A stretch of 64,000 nucleotides of DNA from Arthrobacter celericrescens (GCF_003614925.1 NZ_QYLP01000100.1:61927-125926); one strand, 5' to 3'; positions 15,026 through 24,394 are shown, counted from the first letter of the stretch. Numbers and translations: made by a program. The notes: generated by a model not told the origin, from the letters alone.

Positions 15026-17883
15026 CCCGTCAGCACCCGGAATCCAAGCTCCGCGTTGAAGCCGTGGATTTCCCGGGTGTCCAGCGCGGACATGAAGGCC
15101 AGGGTGTCCGCCGTGATCACCTGGCCCGGCACGAGCACCGGGAAGCCGGGCGGGTACGGGGTGACGAACGACGCCGACACCAGCTCCTCGCCCGCCGCCA
15201 CCCGGCGGGCGAGCTCGGCCACGGAGAGGTATTCCGTGGCCCCCGGCTTGTACGTCTCGAAGTACGCCTCCCGCATGTTCCCGTCCGGCGTCTGCGCGTC
15301 CACCCGGAAGCGGGCGGCGAAGCGGCTAAAGTCCGGCAGCGGCGGCGGGGAACTGGTGAGCGCCGCCACCCGGGCTTCGTGCGCGCGCCGGCCCAGGCCG
15401 CTCAGGGCCGCCTGTTCGTCCTCGAAGGACTCGGCGAGCTTCACCAGCACCTCCACCAGGTACGCCACCGAGCTGCGCGAGGTGCCGATGTTGGTCATGA
15501 ACAGCACGCTGTTCCGCGAGGTCTTGTTGACCTGGATGCCGTACTTGTCCATCAGATATTCGTGCTTGAAGGTGTCCCCGTCCACCCCGGTGAGCCCGAT
15601 GTGCAGGGTCAGCCGGCTGGGGTCCACCACGAACTCGTCCCGGCTCCAGGACTCGGCCATCGCGGCCAGGCCGTCGCGCAGGGGCATCTGCCGCTGCGTT
15701 TCGCGGTACTTCGCCGGGATGAGGTCCCGGGTGCCCAGGATCCGGAAGTACTTCTTCAACAGGGGATGCCGCGCCACGGCCTGCGCGATGCTCACCGCGA
15801 GGTCCGCCTGCCGCTGCACCAGCTCGTAGCCTTCGAACTCCACCTGCCGGCGCCCCGCGTCCAGCGAGGCCAGGATCTGGTAGTTCGGCGAGGTGGAGGT
15901 GTGCGTCATGTACGCCTCGTGGAAACTCTCCGCGTTCAGCTGCCCGAAGTCCTGGTCGTGGATGTGGATCATGGACCCCTGCCGCAGCGAGGTAAGGGTC
16001 TTGTGCGTGGACTGGGTGGCGTAGACGCGCAGCCGCGCCCGCGCCGGGTCGGGGATGAGCCGGGTCTGCAGCAGCTGCTCGTCACTGACTGAATCCAAGC
16101 TCCCGACGGCGGCGCTGTTCGCCCCTGTGCCGCCTGTGCCGCCTGTGCCGGTCAGCCGCCGCTGCTGCTCGGCGTACCGGCGCGCGTACGCCGGATCGCG
16201 GAACTGCTTTTCGAGCTTTTGCGCCGCCGCCATGGCCGTGCGGCGCCGGTAGATGTGGTGGAAGCCGGCGAAGGCGAACCAAGCCTCGTCCCACAGGAAC
16301 ACCAGGTCCGGCTTGATGGCCAGGCATTCCTCCATGACGCGTTCCACGTCGTAGACGATCCCGTCGAAAGTGCAGTTGGTCAGGGCGAGCATCTTGACCT
16401 CGTGCAGGCGCCCGGCCCGCCGGTAGTCCAGGAGCATGCGCTTGATGCTCTCCAGCGGCACCGCGCCGTAGAAGGAGAACTCGTCCAGCGGGTAGGCGTC
16501 CAGGTAGGCCACCTGCGCGCCGGCCAGCATCAGGGCGTAGTGGTGGGACTTGTGGCAGTTGCGGTCCACCAGCACCACGTCCCCGGGCGCCACGATCGAC
16601 TGGTGCACGATCTTGTTGGCCGTGGACGTTCCGTTGGTGACGAACAGCGATTTCTGCGCCCCGTAGGCCCGGGCCGCCAGGGACTGGGCCTTCTTCAGGG
16701 AGCCGTGCGGGTCCAACAGGGAGTCCAGCCCGCCGGAGGTGGCCGAGGTTTCGGCCAGGAGCAGGTTCAGCCCGTAGAACTCGCCCAGGTCGTCGATCCA
16801 CTTCGAGTTGACCACGGAACCGCCGCGCGAAACCGGCAGGGCATGGAACACCCCTGCGGGCTTGCGGCTGTACTGCTGCACGGCGTGGAAGAACGGCGCC
16901 TCGTAGCGCGCCGCCGCACCACCCAGCAGGGACAGGTGCAGTTCCAGGCTGTCCTGGCGGCGGAACAGCCGGCGGAAGCGGCGGGTCAGGGAACCCGCCA
17001 GTTCCTCGATCGACACCCCGGCCACCAAGTAAAGGTCCAGCTCAGGGCGCAGTTCGCCGAGCTTTTCCGCGAGCATTAGGATCCGGTCCATCGGCCGGGC
17101 AGGCACCTCGCCGCCGGTGAACCCGGCCAGGAAGGCGCGCAGGTCCCGGCTCAGCCGCTGCCGGCTGCGGGCCACGAAACCGGGCCGCAGCACGCAGGCC
17201 TGGATGTCCGGGTTGAGGAGCACGGCCACCAAGGCATCCTCGAAGCTGGGCACGAACACCGGCTCGTAGACGAACTCGTCGGCCGGGCGGCGCTGGGCCA
17301 GCAGATCGGCGCGCATGGCCTCGCGCTCGGCCTCGGACATGTCGTCGATCACCAGCACCTCGAAGCGCCGGCGTGTTTCCGCATGGCTTTCGGGCTGCTC
17401 TGTTTCCCGCTCCGTGTCCGCCGCGGTTTCCGGGGATGCCTGCCCGTGCCGGGACAACCGTCGTGTGACCGGCTCGATCAGTGCCAGCGCGGTGGCGTAG
17501 TCGCCCTGTTCCAGGCTATGCCGCAGCTCCGCCACGTAACCCTGGCCTGGCGCGGCCCAGTACAGTTCCAGGGCCTCCAGTGTGGGCAGCAGCCGTGCGG
17601 CTTCGGCGGACAGCCGCCCGTTGCGGGGGCCGTCCGTTCCGCGTTCGTGCCCGACGGCGGCCGCCTGCTTGACCGCGTAGCCCAGGTACTCCCACGCATC
17701 CACCCTCAGCCGCCAGGCGCTGCTGGGCACCTCGCTGCCGGGAGTTCCGACAGTTGGAGTCCCGGCTCCGGTGAGGTGGCCCGGGAGGCGGGTGCCGGCG
17801 TCGGGCGTCGTGTCGGAAAGGTGCGGTCCGTGCTGAGAGGCGGCTGCGGCACGGGGCTGGCGGAGGGGCGCGGCGGGAAGCAT
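15022..17883 (-). CDS. Orn/Lys/Arg decarboxylase family protein, 953 aa
   Basis: A PLP decarboxylase of the biodegradative Orn/Lys/Arg type. After a Pro/Ala-rich, probably disordered N-terminus of about 100 residues come a response-regulator-like wing domain (EVLVIDDMSE, ACVLRPGFVARS), the large fold-type-I domain with Schiff-base lysine K628 (QSTHKTLTS), and a C-terminal domain ending after FVTPYPPGFPVLVPG. It would convert Arg, Lys or Orn to agmatine, cadaverine or putrescine. At 953 residues it exceeds the roughly 710-760 of enterobacterial enzymes, the excess being the N-terminus and a Gly-Thr-Gly repeat insert (16124-16150). Start 17883 has AGGA 6 nt upstream. Confidence 0.88.
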   Translation of the reverse strand: MLPAAPLRQPRAAAASQHGPHLSDTTPDAGTRLPGHLTGAGTPTVGTPGSEVPSSAWRLRVDAWEYLGYAVKQAAAVGHERGTDGPRNGRLSAEAARLLPTLEALELYWAAPGQGYVAELRHSLEQGDYATALALIEPVTRRLSRHGQASPETAADTERETEQPESHAETRRRFEVLVIDDMSEAEREAMRADLLAQRRPADEFVYEPVFVPSFEDALVAVLLNPDIQACVLRPGFVARSRQRLSRDLRAFLAGFTGGEVPARPMDRILMLAEKLGELRPELDLYLVAGVSIEELAGSLTRRFRRLFRRQDSLELHLSLLGGAAARYEAPFFHAVQQYSRKPAGVFHALPVSRGGSVVNSKWIDDLGEFYGLNLLLAETSATSGGLDSLLDPHGSLKKAQSLAARAYGAQKSLFVTNGTSTANKIVHQSIVAPGDVVLVDRNCHKSHHYALMLAGAQVAYLDAYPLDEFSFYGAVPLESIKRMLLDYRRAGRLHEVKMLALTNCTFDGIVYDVERVMEECLAIKPDLVFLWDEAWFAFAGFHHIYRRRTAMAAAQKLEKQFRDPAYARRYAEQQRRLTGTGGTGGTGANSAAVGSLDSVSDEQLLQTRLIPDPARARLRVYATQSTHKTLTSLRQGSMIHIHDQDFGQLNAESFHEAYMTHTSTSPNYQILASLDAGRRQVEFEGYELVQRQADLAVSIAQAVARHPLLKKYFRILGTRDLIPAKYRETQRQMPLRDGLAAMAESWSRDEFVVDPSRLTLHIGLTGVDGDTFKHEYLMDKYGIQVNKTSRNSVLFMTNIGTSRSSVAYLVEVLVKLAESFEDEQAALSGLGRRAHEARVAALTSSPPPLPDFSRFAARFRVDAQTPDGNMREAYFETYKPGATEYLSVAELARRVAAGEELVSASFVTPYPPGFPVLVPGQVITADTLAFMSALDTREIHGFNAELGFRVLTG
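16124..16150. repeat. Three perfect 9-bp tandem repeats inside the decarboxylase gene
   Basis: The unit CCTGTGCCG occurs three times in a row (16124, 16133, 16142) and encodes Gly-Thr-Gly repeats in a low-complexity insert shortly before the PLP-lysine region. The copy number may vary between strains by replication slippage without breaking the frame. Confidence 0.85.
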
Positions 17884-18012
17884 GGGGATCCTGGGTCTCG
17901 TTCTGCTGGTGCCGGCGGCGTCGTTGCAGCCGGCTGTTCCAACTAAACGACGAATGCCCTGTGGTGCGGGCCGCATTACTCCCGGTTTTGTCTGGAACTC
18001 CGGAATGCCGCA

Positions 18013-18720
18013 CTAGCGCCGGGCAGGGAGGAGCCCCGCGCGCTGGAGCCAGGACCCGACGCCGGGTCCGGCATTGCGGACTTCCTCGCCTTTGACTGCG
18101 AGGCCTTCACCGATCGTCGCCCCCGGGCAGGACTGCCGGTAGTCGCGGACGGTGGTGCCGAGCCCGCTCATGGCATGGGTCGTGAGCGGAAGGATGGTCT
18201 TGCCGGTGAAATCGTAGCTTTCGGCAAATGTGGCCATGATCATCGGTGCCCTCACGTTCCAGATGCCGCTGGCGAGGATCACGGTGTCGTACCGGCCGAC
18301 GGCGGCCAGCGGGTTGAGGATCGCGGGCCGGGCATCCTGGTCCTGTTCGCGGACGTTGCGGGCCACCGTGGCGTCGTAGCTTTCCGGGTAGGGCTCTGCA
18401 GCCTCGATTCGGTGCACATCGCACGGTATCAGCGCGCTGACCATGCCGGCGAGTATCTCGGTGTTGCCGACGTCGAGCTTGGTTCTGCCGCCGTAATGGT
18501 AGTTCTCCCCGGCACGGGAAAAGCAGGCGAGCAGAACGCGCCGGCCGTCTTGGCCGGGAACGGCAGCGCCAGGCGACGGCGCGTCGTCACCTGAGGGCAT
18601 TGCGTCCGTTCCTTGTGCCGTGCAGCCTGTTGCCCCGGCGGTGAGCAGCACCCCGCCCAGGCCGGCGGCCGCACCGCGAAGGGCGGACCGCCGGCTGATG
18701 GCCGCTGGTTTGGTGATCAC
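18013..18720 (-). CDS. Tat-exported flavodoxin-like protein
   Basis: A 235-residue protein with a twin-arginine signal (SRRSALRGAAAGLGGVLLTAG) ending in ATGC, which could be a lipobox, followed by a flavodoxin domain of about 60-230. The FMN-binding start is visible as VLLACFSRAGENYHYG, with the later loops ILASGIWNVRAPMI and LTTHAMSGLG. Exported flavodoxin-like lipoproteins are thought to carry FMN for extracytoplasmic redox. It is 12 bp downstream of an aldo/keto reductase on the same strand and probably co-transcribed with it. Partner and electron donor unknown. Confidence 0.82.
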   Translation of the reverse strand: MITKPAAISRRSALRGAAAGLGGVLLTAGATGCTAQGTDAMPSGDDAPSPGAAVPGQDGRRVLLACFSRAGENYHYGGRTKLDVGNTEILAGMVSALIPCDVHRIEAAEPYPESYDATVARNVREQDQDARPAILNPLAAVGRYDTVILASGIWNVRAPMIMATFAESYDFTGKTILPLTTHAMSGLGTTVRDYRQSCPGATIGEGLAVKGEEVRNAGPGVGSWLQRAGLLPARR

Positions 18721-18732
18721 GACTGCCCTCCC

Positions 18733-19590
18733 CTAGTTGTACCGGCGGCCGCCCAGCCAGCTGACCTTGTCGGGGTCGCGGTGGTCGAAGAAGAGGCTGG
18801 CGCCGGTGTCCATGGCTGCGATCCGCGCCATCTCCCCTTCGGTGAGGGTGAAGCCGAAAACGTCGAGGTTCTCGGCCATGCGCTCCGGCCGGACCGACTT
18901 CGGAATGACAACGACGTCGCGCTGGATCAGCCAGCGCAGCACCACCTGCGCAACGGACTTGCCGTGTGCTTCGGCAATGGCGGTGAGGACCGGATCCGTG
19001 AACAGTTGGTTCCTGCCTTCAGCGAACGGGCCCCAGGACTCGATCTGGACGCCGCGTTCCTGCATCAGTTCCTGGTCAGCGGCGCGCTGGTGGAAGGGGT
19101 GCGTTTCGATTTGGTTCACGGCCGGGACGATTTCGTTGTGGTCGATGAGGTCTACGAGCCGGTCGGGATGGAAGTTGGAGACGCCGATGGCCCGGGCCAG
19201 GCCTTCCTTGTTCAGGTCCTGCATGGCGCGCCACTCGCTGTAGTAGTCGCCCAGCGGCTGGTGGATCAGATAGAGGTCCAGGTAGTCCAGGCCAAGCCGG
19301 TCCAGGGAATTCCGGAACGCACGCTTGCTGTCGTCGTAGACGCTGCCCGCGGGCGCGTGCTGGATCCAGAGCTTGGTGGTGACGAACAGTTCCTCGCGGG
19401 CGATCCCGCTGGCTTTGATGGCGGCTCCCACGGCCGGTTCGTTGCCGTAGGAGGCCGCCGTATCCGGATGCCTGTAGCCGGCTTCCAGTGCCGCTTCGAC
19501 CGCTGCCTGGGTCTCTTCCGCGGGAATCTGGAAGACGCCGAAGCCGAGGATCGGCATTTCGACGCCGTTGTTGAGCGTGACGTTCTTCAT
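18733..19590 (-). CDS. Aldo/keto reductase
   Basis: A 285-residue NADPH-dependent AKR of the 2,5-diketo-D-gluconate reductase type. The catalytic tetrad is complete: D43, Y48, K73 and H110 (LYLIHQP). The cofactor segment VIPKSVRPERMAEN is near the C-terminus. ATG 19590 follows AAAGGA. Divergent from an XRE/MmyB-type regulator and upstream of the Tat flavodoxin, so the three probably form a small redox-stress or carbonyl-detoxification unit; physiological substrate not deducible. Confidence 0.92.
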   Translation of the reverse strand: MKNVTLNNGVEMPILGFGVFQIPAEETQAAVEAALEAGYRHPDTAASYGNEPAVGAAIKASGIAREELFVTTKLWIQHAPAGSVYDDSKRAFRNSLDRLGLDYLDLYLIHQPLGDYYSEWRAMQDLNKEGLARAIGVSNFHPDRLVDLIDHNEIVPAVNQIETHPFHQRAADQELMQERGVQIESWGPFAEGRNQLFTDPVLTAIAEAHGKSVAQVVLRWLIQRDVVVIPKSVRPERMAENLDVFGFTLTEGEMARIAAMDTGASLFFDHRDPDKVSWLGGRRYN

Positions 19591-19714
19591 GGATCTTCCT
19601 TTGCGTTGTTCGTGCTTCCAGAAAACCAGCCCTTCCACCGGCGCGGGAGTGCTTGCTGTGCGGTGTACTGGCAGTTCCTGTTAGAACGACGTGACCCGCC
19701 GTAGCGTGGAAGCC

Positions 19715-20590
19715 ATGGACAAGACGAACGATGTCCGCGAGTTCCTGATGAGCCGGCGATCGCGCCTCACCCCCGCACAGGCAGGGCTGCCCGCTTATGG
19801 CGGAACAAGGCGGGTGGCCGGACTCAAGCGCGAGGAAGTGGCCGTGCTCGCCGGCGTCAGCACCGAGTACTACGCCCGCCTCGAACGCGGAAACCTGCGG
19901 GGAGTCTCCGACTCCGTACTGGACTCCCTCGCCCGTGCCTTGCAGCTCGACGAGGCAGAACGTGCCCACCTGCACGATCTGGCCAAGGCTGCCACGCCTG
20001 CTCCGGCGTCCGGTGTCCGGCGGACACGGTCCGAACTGCGGCCAAGCATTGGAAGGCTCCTTGCCGGGATGACCGGAACGCCCGCTTACGTCCGGAACTC
20101 GCGTATGGACGTCGTTGCGGCCAACAATCTCTGCTTCGCTCTCTACGCGGACATCCTCAGCCCGACCGCGCTGCCGCTGAACCTCGCCCGCTTCATGTTC
20201 CTGGATCCGCGTTCCCGGGACTTCTTCGTTGAGTGGGAAACCCTCGCCGATGACTTTGCCGCGGCAATGCGCGCTGAGTCCGGACGCAGCCCCCACGATC
20301 GGGCGCTGAACCAGCTCATCGGCGATCTCGCCGCCGGCAGCTCCGAATTCTCCACCCGGTGGGCGCGGCACAATGTCCGCTTTCACCGCACCGCCCGCAA
20401 AACCATGCGCAATCCGCTCGTCGGCGAGATCGAGCTCACCGGCGACGCCCTTGAGCTGCCCGGCGAAGGGCTGACCCTGATCGCCTACACCGCCGAACCG
20501 GGCAGCCGCGCGCAGGACCAACTGGATTTCCTTGCCAGTTGGAGCGCAGGCAACATGACCCCGGCTGAAAAGGCCCCCGGTCCCGGCTGA
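19715..20590 (+). CDS. XRE-family regulator with MmyB-like ligand-binding domain
   Basis: A 291-residue regulator with an N-terminal helix-turn-helix (about 8-80: AGLKREEVAVLAGVSTEYYARLERG) and a C-terminal MmyB-type domain (about 110-270) with the family motifs VVAANNLCFALY, NLARFMFLDP, FSTRWARHNVRFH and LTLIAYTAEPGS. Such proteins usually control an adjacent oxidoreductase; here the divergent aldo/keto reductase is the obvious target. Start at 19715 with GGA at 19708-19710. Its 3' end lies in a short imperfect direct repeat (20560-20602) that duplicates the last codons. Confidence 0.9.
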   Translation: MDKTNDVREFLMSRRSRLTPAQAGLPAYGGTRRVAGLKREEVAVLAGVSTEYYARLERGNLRGVSDSVLDSLARALQLDEAERAHLHDLAKAATPAPASGVRRTRSELRPSIGRLLAGMTGTPAYVRNSRMDVVAANNLCFALYADILSPTALPLNLARFMFLDPRSRDFFVEWETLADDFAAAMRAESGRSPHDRALNQLIGDLAAGSSEFSTRWARHNVRFHRTARKTMRNPLVGEIELTGDALELPGEGLTLIAYTAEPGSRAQDQLDFLASWSAGNMTPAEKAPGPG

Positions 20591-20602
20591 AAGGGCCCCG
20601 GT
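20560..20602. repeat. Imperfect 21-22 bp tandem duplication at a gene end
   Basis: CCCGGCTGAAAAGGCCCC at 20560 recurs as CCCGGCTGAAAGGGCCCC at 20582, followed by GGT in both copies. The second copy contains the stop codon of the XRE regulator gene. It looks like a local duplication of the 3' end. Confidence 0.65.
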
Positions 20603-20666
20603 CCACCCGCCGACGGCCTAAGCAGCAACAGGCAGGGCGAGGCCCAACTGCTCCGGAATTCTGTGG

Positions 20667-21671
20667 TCAGCTCCCCTCCCGCCACAGCGGTAGCGGCACC
20701 ACCCCGGTGCTGCGGCCGTTCTCATCGAGGATGTGCCCCAGCCGCTTGTAGGTGCGCACCACTGCCTGCCGGGAGATCACCGTGCTGCCGGGCGCGCGGG
20801 CCGCGAGCTCGCGTTCGTGGGCCTGGACCTCGAGGTAGTCGCGCACCCAGAAGGTGACCACCAGGTTCTGGGTGCCCAGAACCTGGGCGCTGAGCCGGCA
20901 GCTGGGCAGGGCGGCGAAGTAGCGGCCGACGTCGTCCACCTGGCTGGCCGGGACGTTGAGAGCGAGGCTAACTTCGCGCAGGTTCTGCTGCACGGCGGCC
21001 GCTGTGTCGCAGCGCATGGTGATGTAGCCGGAGGCGAGGAAGCGTTCCACGCGGCGGCGCGCGGTCTGGGGGGAGACCCCGCAGCTGGCGCCGAGCTCGG
21101 CCCAGCCTGCGCGGCCGTCCCGGGCGAGGGCCTCCAGCAGGGCGGCGTCGAGCGTGTCGGGGGAGTAGGCCGGGGGAGCGGGCGTGGATTCCTTGGCCAT
21201 GAGCCTGGCCCGCGCCGGCTCGAGGGTGCCGCTGCGCCAGTCGGAAGCCTGCCGGTACAGCTGGGTCACGAACACCACCTCGCGCCGGGTCACGCCGGGC
21301 AGGTCCGCGAAGGAGCCGGTGACGATCGCCATCAGTTCCTCGTGGCTGGAAGCGAAGCAGTCCACGAACAGGTCGTGCGGCCCGGACACCAAGGACACCG
21401 TGCCGAACGCCGGCTCGGCGCACAGCCGTTCGATCAACGCCCCGTGCTGCTCCGGAACCGAGGACAGGTTGATGAACGCCGACCAGCCGGCGCTCAAGTA
21501 GCGCGGGCCGGGCGACGGCGTGATCCACGCCAGGCCCTGATCCGCCAGCGCGCTCCAGCGCCGCGCCACGGTGGGGCCGGACAGTTCCAGGACGTCCGCC
21601 ACCCGGGACCAGTCGGCCCGTGGATTGATCTGGAGGGCGTTGACGATTTCAAGATCCAACTCGGAGATCAT
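20667..21671 (-). CDS. Lrp/AsnC-family regulator with two tandem HTH-RAM units
   Basis: A 334-residue protein, about twice the usual Lrp length. The first winged helix opens at residue 1 (ISELDLEIVNALQINPRADWSRVADVLELSG) followed by a RAM-type ligand domain. A second AsnC-like helix-turn-helix begins near 165 (LDAALLEALARDGRAGWAELGASCGVSPQTARRR), followed by a second RAM region. It is divergent from the MFS/M20 operon and probably controls it. A start at 21713 (MKTSIKPADLK) is also possible; neither has a strong ribosome site. An inverted repeat TTGATG/CATCAA at 21697-21716 is a candidate binding site. Confidence 0.88.
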   Translation of the reverse strand: MISELDLEIVNALQINPRADWSRVADVLELSGPTVARRWSALADQGLAWITPSPGPRYLSAGWSAFINLSSVPEQHGALIERLCAEPAFGTVSLVSGPHDLFVDCFASSHEELMAIVTGSFADLPGVTRREVVFVTQLYRQASDWRSGTLEPARARLMAKESTPAPPAYSPDTLDAALLEALARDGRAGWAELGASCGVSPQTARRRVERFLASGYITMRCDTAAAVQQNLREVSLALNVPASQVDDVGRYFAALPSCRLSAQVLGTQNLVVTFWVRDYLEVQAHERELAARAPGSTVISRQAVVRTYKRLGHILDENGRSTGVVPLPLWREGS

Positions 21672-21696
21672 GGAAGATTCTTTCAAATCTGCGGGC

Positions 21697-21716
21697 TTGA
21701 TGGAGGTTTTCATCAA
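21697..21716. promoter_or_regulatory. Candidate Lrp-type operator
   Basis: TTGATG and CATCAA flank an 8-bp spacer in the 123-bp space between the Lrp-like regulator and the divergent MFS gene. The region is less GC-rich than its surroundings. Weak evidence. Confidence 0.35.
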
Positions 21717-21794
21717 TAATCCGATGGTGCGTGAGGGGCTGAATAACGTTGTGACTCGCGCCACTCCGGGCGCCCCGAACCCCCAAGGAAGCAT

Positions 21795-23231
21795 ATGGCA
21801 AGCAAGGCAATGCCGCCCCGGACCATGCCACCGGCCGCGGCCGCACTCACCCGCAGGACGATCCTGGGAATGATCCTGGCCATGGCCCTGGTCGAATCCC
21901 TCAGCGGCGTCACCCAGGGATACCTGAATCCGATCCTCCCCGCACTGGGCCCGGTCTTCGCCATCGACGACCCCGCCATCAACGGCATCTTCCTGATCTC
22001 CAACGTCAGCTTCGCCGTCCTCACCCCGATCATCTCCCGCCTGGGCGACAGCTACGGTTACCGGCTGGTGCTGCGATGCTCCGCAGCAGTGGTGGCGCTG
22101 GGCGCGTTCATGATGGCTTTCTGGCCGTCGCTGTGGACGGTGACGGCCGGTGTCGTGCTGCTCACCTGCGTGGTGGGCTTCATCCCGCTGATGATGGGCA
22201 TCCTGCGCGTCAGCAGCCCTGCCCACACCCGCACCGGCGTCAGCGTGATGATCGGCGTCCTCATGATCACCTTCGGTGCCGGCGGGCTGCTGGCCGGGAT
22301 CATCGGCGCCTCCCAGCCGACCCTCGGCCTCTGGGTCGCCGTGCCGTTCGCCGTCGCCGCCCTTGTTGCCTCCTTCCTGCTGCCCGACGCCGGAACCCCC
22401 ACCCGTGAAGGCCTCGCCCTGGCGCCGCTGATGTCGTGCTCCCTCGGCCTGATCGGATTCGTGGTGGCGCTGTCCATGGGGCCGGAATGGGGTTGGCTGG
22501 ATGCCCGCACACTGCTCGCCGGATTGCTTGGGCTCGCGCTGCTCGCCGTGTGGGCCAAGATCGATTCGCGGCTGCCCGGTGCGGCTGGGAACGCAAGGCG
22601 CTTCATGGACCTGCGCATGCTCGCCAAGCCGCGGATCCGCGCGGTCTCGCTCGCCACGTTCTTCTTCGGCTTCGCCTCCATCAGTTACTTCGGCACCAAC
22701 GGCATCTTCCTGCACGCCAACCCGGAGAAGACCGGTTACGGCTTCGCCCTGAGTTCCTTCAACATCGCGGTCATCCTGGCCCTCGGCTCGGTGCTGTCCC
22801 TGGTGTCCTCGCTGCTGACCGCCCGCGTGCTGCGCAGCTTCGGCGAACGCGCCACCCTGGTCTCCGCCGGCGTCCTGTTGGCCGGCGGCTTCGCCGTCAT
22901 GGCCCTCGCCCACGGCTCCCTCGCCGGATACTGCGCCGGCTTCGCCCTGTTCAACCTCAGCCTGGGCATGTACCAGGCGGGCACCCGCGCCCTGTCCGTC
23001 GAGGGTGTTCCGTTGGAGGAGACCTCGACGGCGGCCGGCCTGAACGAGCTGGCCCTGTCGGTCGGGATCGCGGTGGGCGCCGCCGTCGTGAAGCTGATTT
23101 CCTCAAGCACCGCCGACGGCGGGCGGATCAGCGAGGGCGGGCTCTTCGCGATCTGGGGTGCGCTCGCGCTGGCCGCGCTGATTGCCTCGGCGGTGTCCGC
23201 CCGTTACCCGAAGGTGAAGGTGACCGCATGA
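21795..23231 (+). CDS. MFS transporter
   Basis: A 478-residue major facilitator with about 12-14 membrane segments (for example TILGMILAMALVESLSG and GLFAIWGALALAALIASAV) and the MFS loop RLGDSYGYRLVLR between helices 2 and 3. AAGGA precedes the ATG. Its stop overlaps the start of an M20 hydrolase gene (ATGA), so uptake or export of the hydrolase substrate or product is likely. It is controlled presumably by the divergent Lrp-type regulator, pointing to an amino-acid conjugate. Confidence 0.85.
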   Translation: MASKAMPPRTMPPAAAALTRRTILGMILAMALVESLSGVTQGYLNPILPALGPVFAIDDPAINGIFLISNVSFAVLTPIISRLGDSYGYRLVLRCSAAVVALGAFMMAFWPSLWTVTAGVVLLTCVVGFIPLMMGILRVSSPAHTRTGVSVMIGVLMITFGAGGLLAGIIGASQPTLGLWVAVPFAVAALVASFLLPDAGTPTREGLALAPLMSCSLGLIGFVVALSMGPEWGWLDARTLLAGLLGLALLAVWAKIDSRLPGAAGNARRFMDLRMLAKPRIRAVSLATFFFGFASISYFGTNGIFLHANPEKTGYGFALSSFNIAVILALGSVLSLVSSLLTARVLRSFGERATLVSAGVLLAGGFAVMALAHGSLAGYCAGFALFNLSLGMYQAGTRALSVEGVPLEETSTAAGLNELALSVGIAVGAAVVKLISSSTADGGRISEGGLFAIWGALALAALIASAVSARYPKVKVTA

Positions 23232-24394
23232 GCAACGCGGCACTTGCGGCTCCGGCAGCCGTGCAACAGCACCTGGAATCCGCGCTGGAACGCTGGGAGG
23301 CCGACATCCTGGGGCTGAGCCACGCGATCCACGCCGACCCCGAGCTGAGCGGGGAGGAGTTCCGGGCGGCCAAGCGAGTCCGTGCCCTGCTCGGCGCGGC
23401 CGGTTTCGCCTTCGACGCCGTCCAGCCCTCGCTCCCCACCGCCTTCAGCGCACGGTACGGCAGCGGGAAGCTGGTCGTCGCGCTGTGCGTCGAGTACGAC
23501 GCCCTGCCGGACATCGGCCACGCCTGCGGGCACAACGTCAACGCCGCCAGTGCCGTGGGCGCCGCGTTGGCGCTCGCCGCCGTCGCCGATGACCTCGGCA
23601 TCACCGTCAAGGTGCTCGGCACCCCGGCGGAGGAAAGCTTTGGCGGCAAGGTGGCGATGATCGGGGAAGGCTTCTTCGACGACGTCTCGCTGGCCATGAT
23701 GGCCCACGCAGCCGCGTCGGATGTGGTGGGCGGGACGTCCCTGGCGATGGGCATGTGGGAGGTGCTCTACGAGGGCCGGCCCGCTCATGCGGCGGCCGCT
23801 CCGGAGGAGGGCATCAACGCCCTGGACGCCTTGGTGGTGGCGCAGACCGCGCTCGCCCTGGCCCGGCAGCAGCTGCCCGCCGGAGCCATCGTTTCGCTGA
23901 TCGTCACCGAGGGCGGAAGCGCGGTCAACGTGATACCCGAGCGGGCCCGTGCCAGCGTGGAAATGCGCGCCCCGGACATCACCACGCTGCGCGTGATCGA
24001 GGACCGCGTGCGGCGTTGCCTCGACGCCGGGGCGCTGGCCAGCCGAGCTGCGCTGACCGTGACGCCGTCGGGCAATCCCTATGCGGAACTGCGGCAGGAC
24101 CGCTACCTGTCCGAGGCCTACCGGGAAGCCATGGTGATCCGTGGGCGCGACGTCGCCTTCGATCCGGCGCCGGTGGCGTCCACCGACATGGGCAACGTCT
24201 CGCTGCTCGTGCCGAGCATCCACCCGCTGGTGGGCTACGAGGTGGGCGGCGCGGCGCACCACACCGCCGAGTTCGCCGCGCACGGGGCCACCGCCTCGGC
24301 GGACCGGGCAGTGCTCGACGCCGCGTTCGGCCTGGCGATGGCTGCGGCGGCTGCCGCGGTGGATCCGCGGGAACGCGAGCGGCTGCTGGGCTGA
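23228..24394 (+). CDS. M20-family amidohydrolase (AbgB/ACY1L2-like)
   Basis: A 388-residue metallopeptidase-fold amidohydrolase. Visible features are HAIHADPELSGEE, the metal motif EYDALPDIGHACGHN, TPAEESFGGK, a dimerisation-domain stretch AHAAAAPEEGINALDA, and STDMGNVSLLVPSIHP near the C-terminus. These enzymes remove acyl, carbamoyl or aminobenzoyl groups from amino acids. Coupled by ATGA overlap to the MFS gene. A paralog with the same motifs lies at 46773-47930 in a different operon. Exact substrate unknown. Confidence 0.85.
   Translation: MSNAALAAPAAVQQHLESALERWEADILGLSHAIHADPELSGEEFRAAKRVRALLGAAGFAFDAVQPSLPTAFSARYGSGKLVVALCVEYDALPDIGHACGHNVNAASAVGAALALAAVADDLGITVKVLGTPAEESFGGKVAMIGEGFFDDVSLAMMAHAAASDVVGGTSLAMGMWEVLYEGRPAHAAAAPEEGINALDALVVAQTALALARQQLPAGAIVSLIVTEGGSAVNVIPERARASVEMRAPDITTLRVIEDRVRRCLDAGALASRAALTVTPSGNPYAELRQDRYLSEAYREAMVIRGRDVAFDPAPVASTDMGNVSLLVPSIHPLVGYEVGGAAHHTAEFAAHGATASADRAVLDAAFGLAMAAAAAAVDPRERERLLG

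Noticed and set aside
22436..23227. In-frame 5' extension of the M20 hydrolase gene
   Set aside because: The extension lies wholly inside the MFS gene in another frame and is Arg-rich; the ATGA overlap at 23228 gives a natural start.
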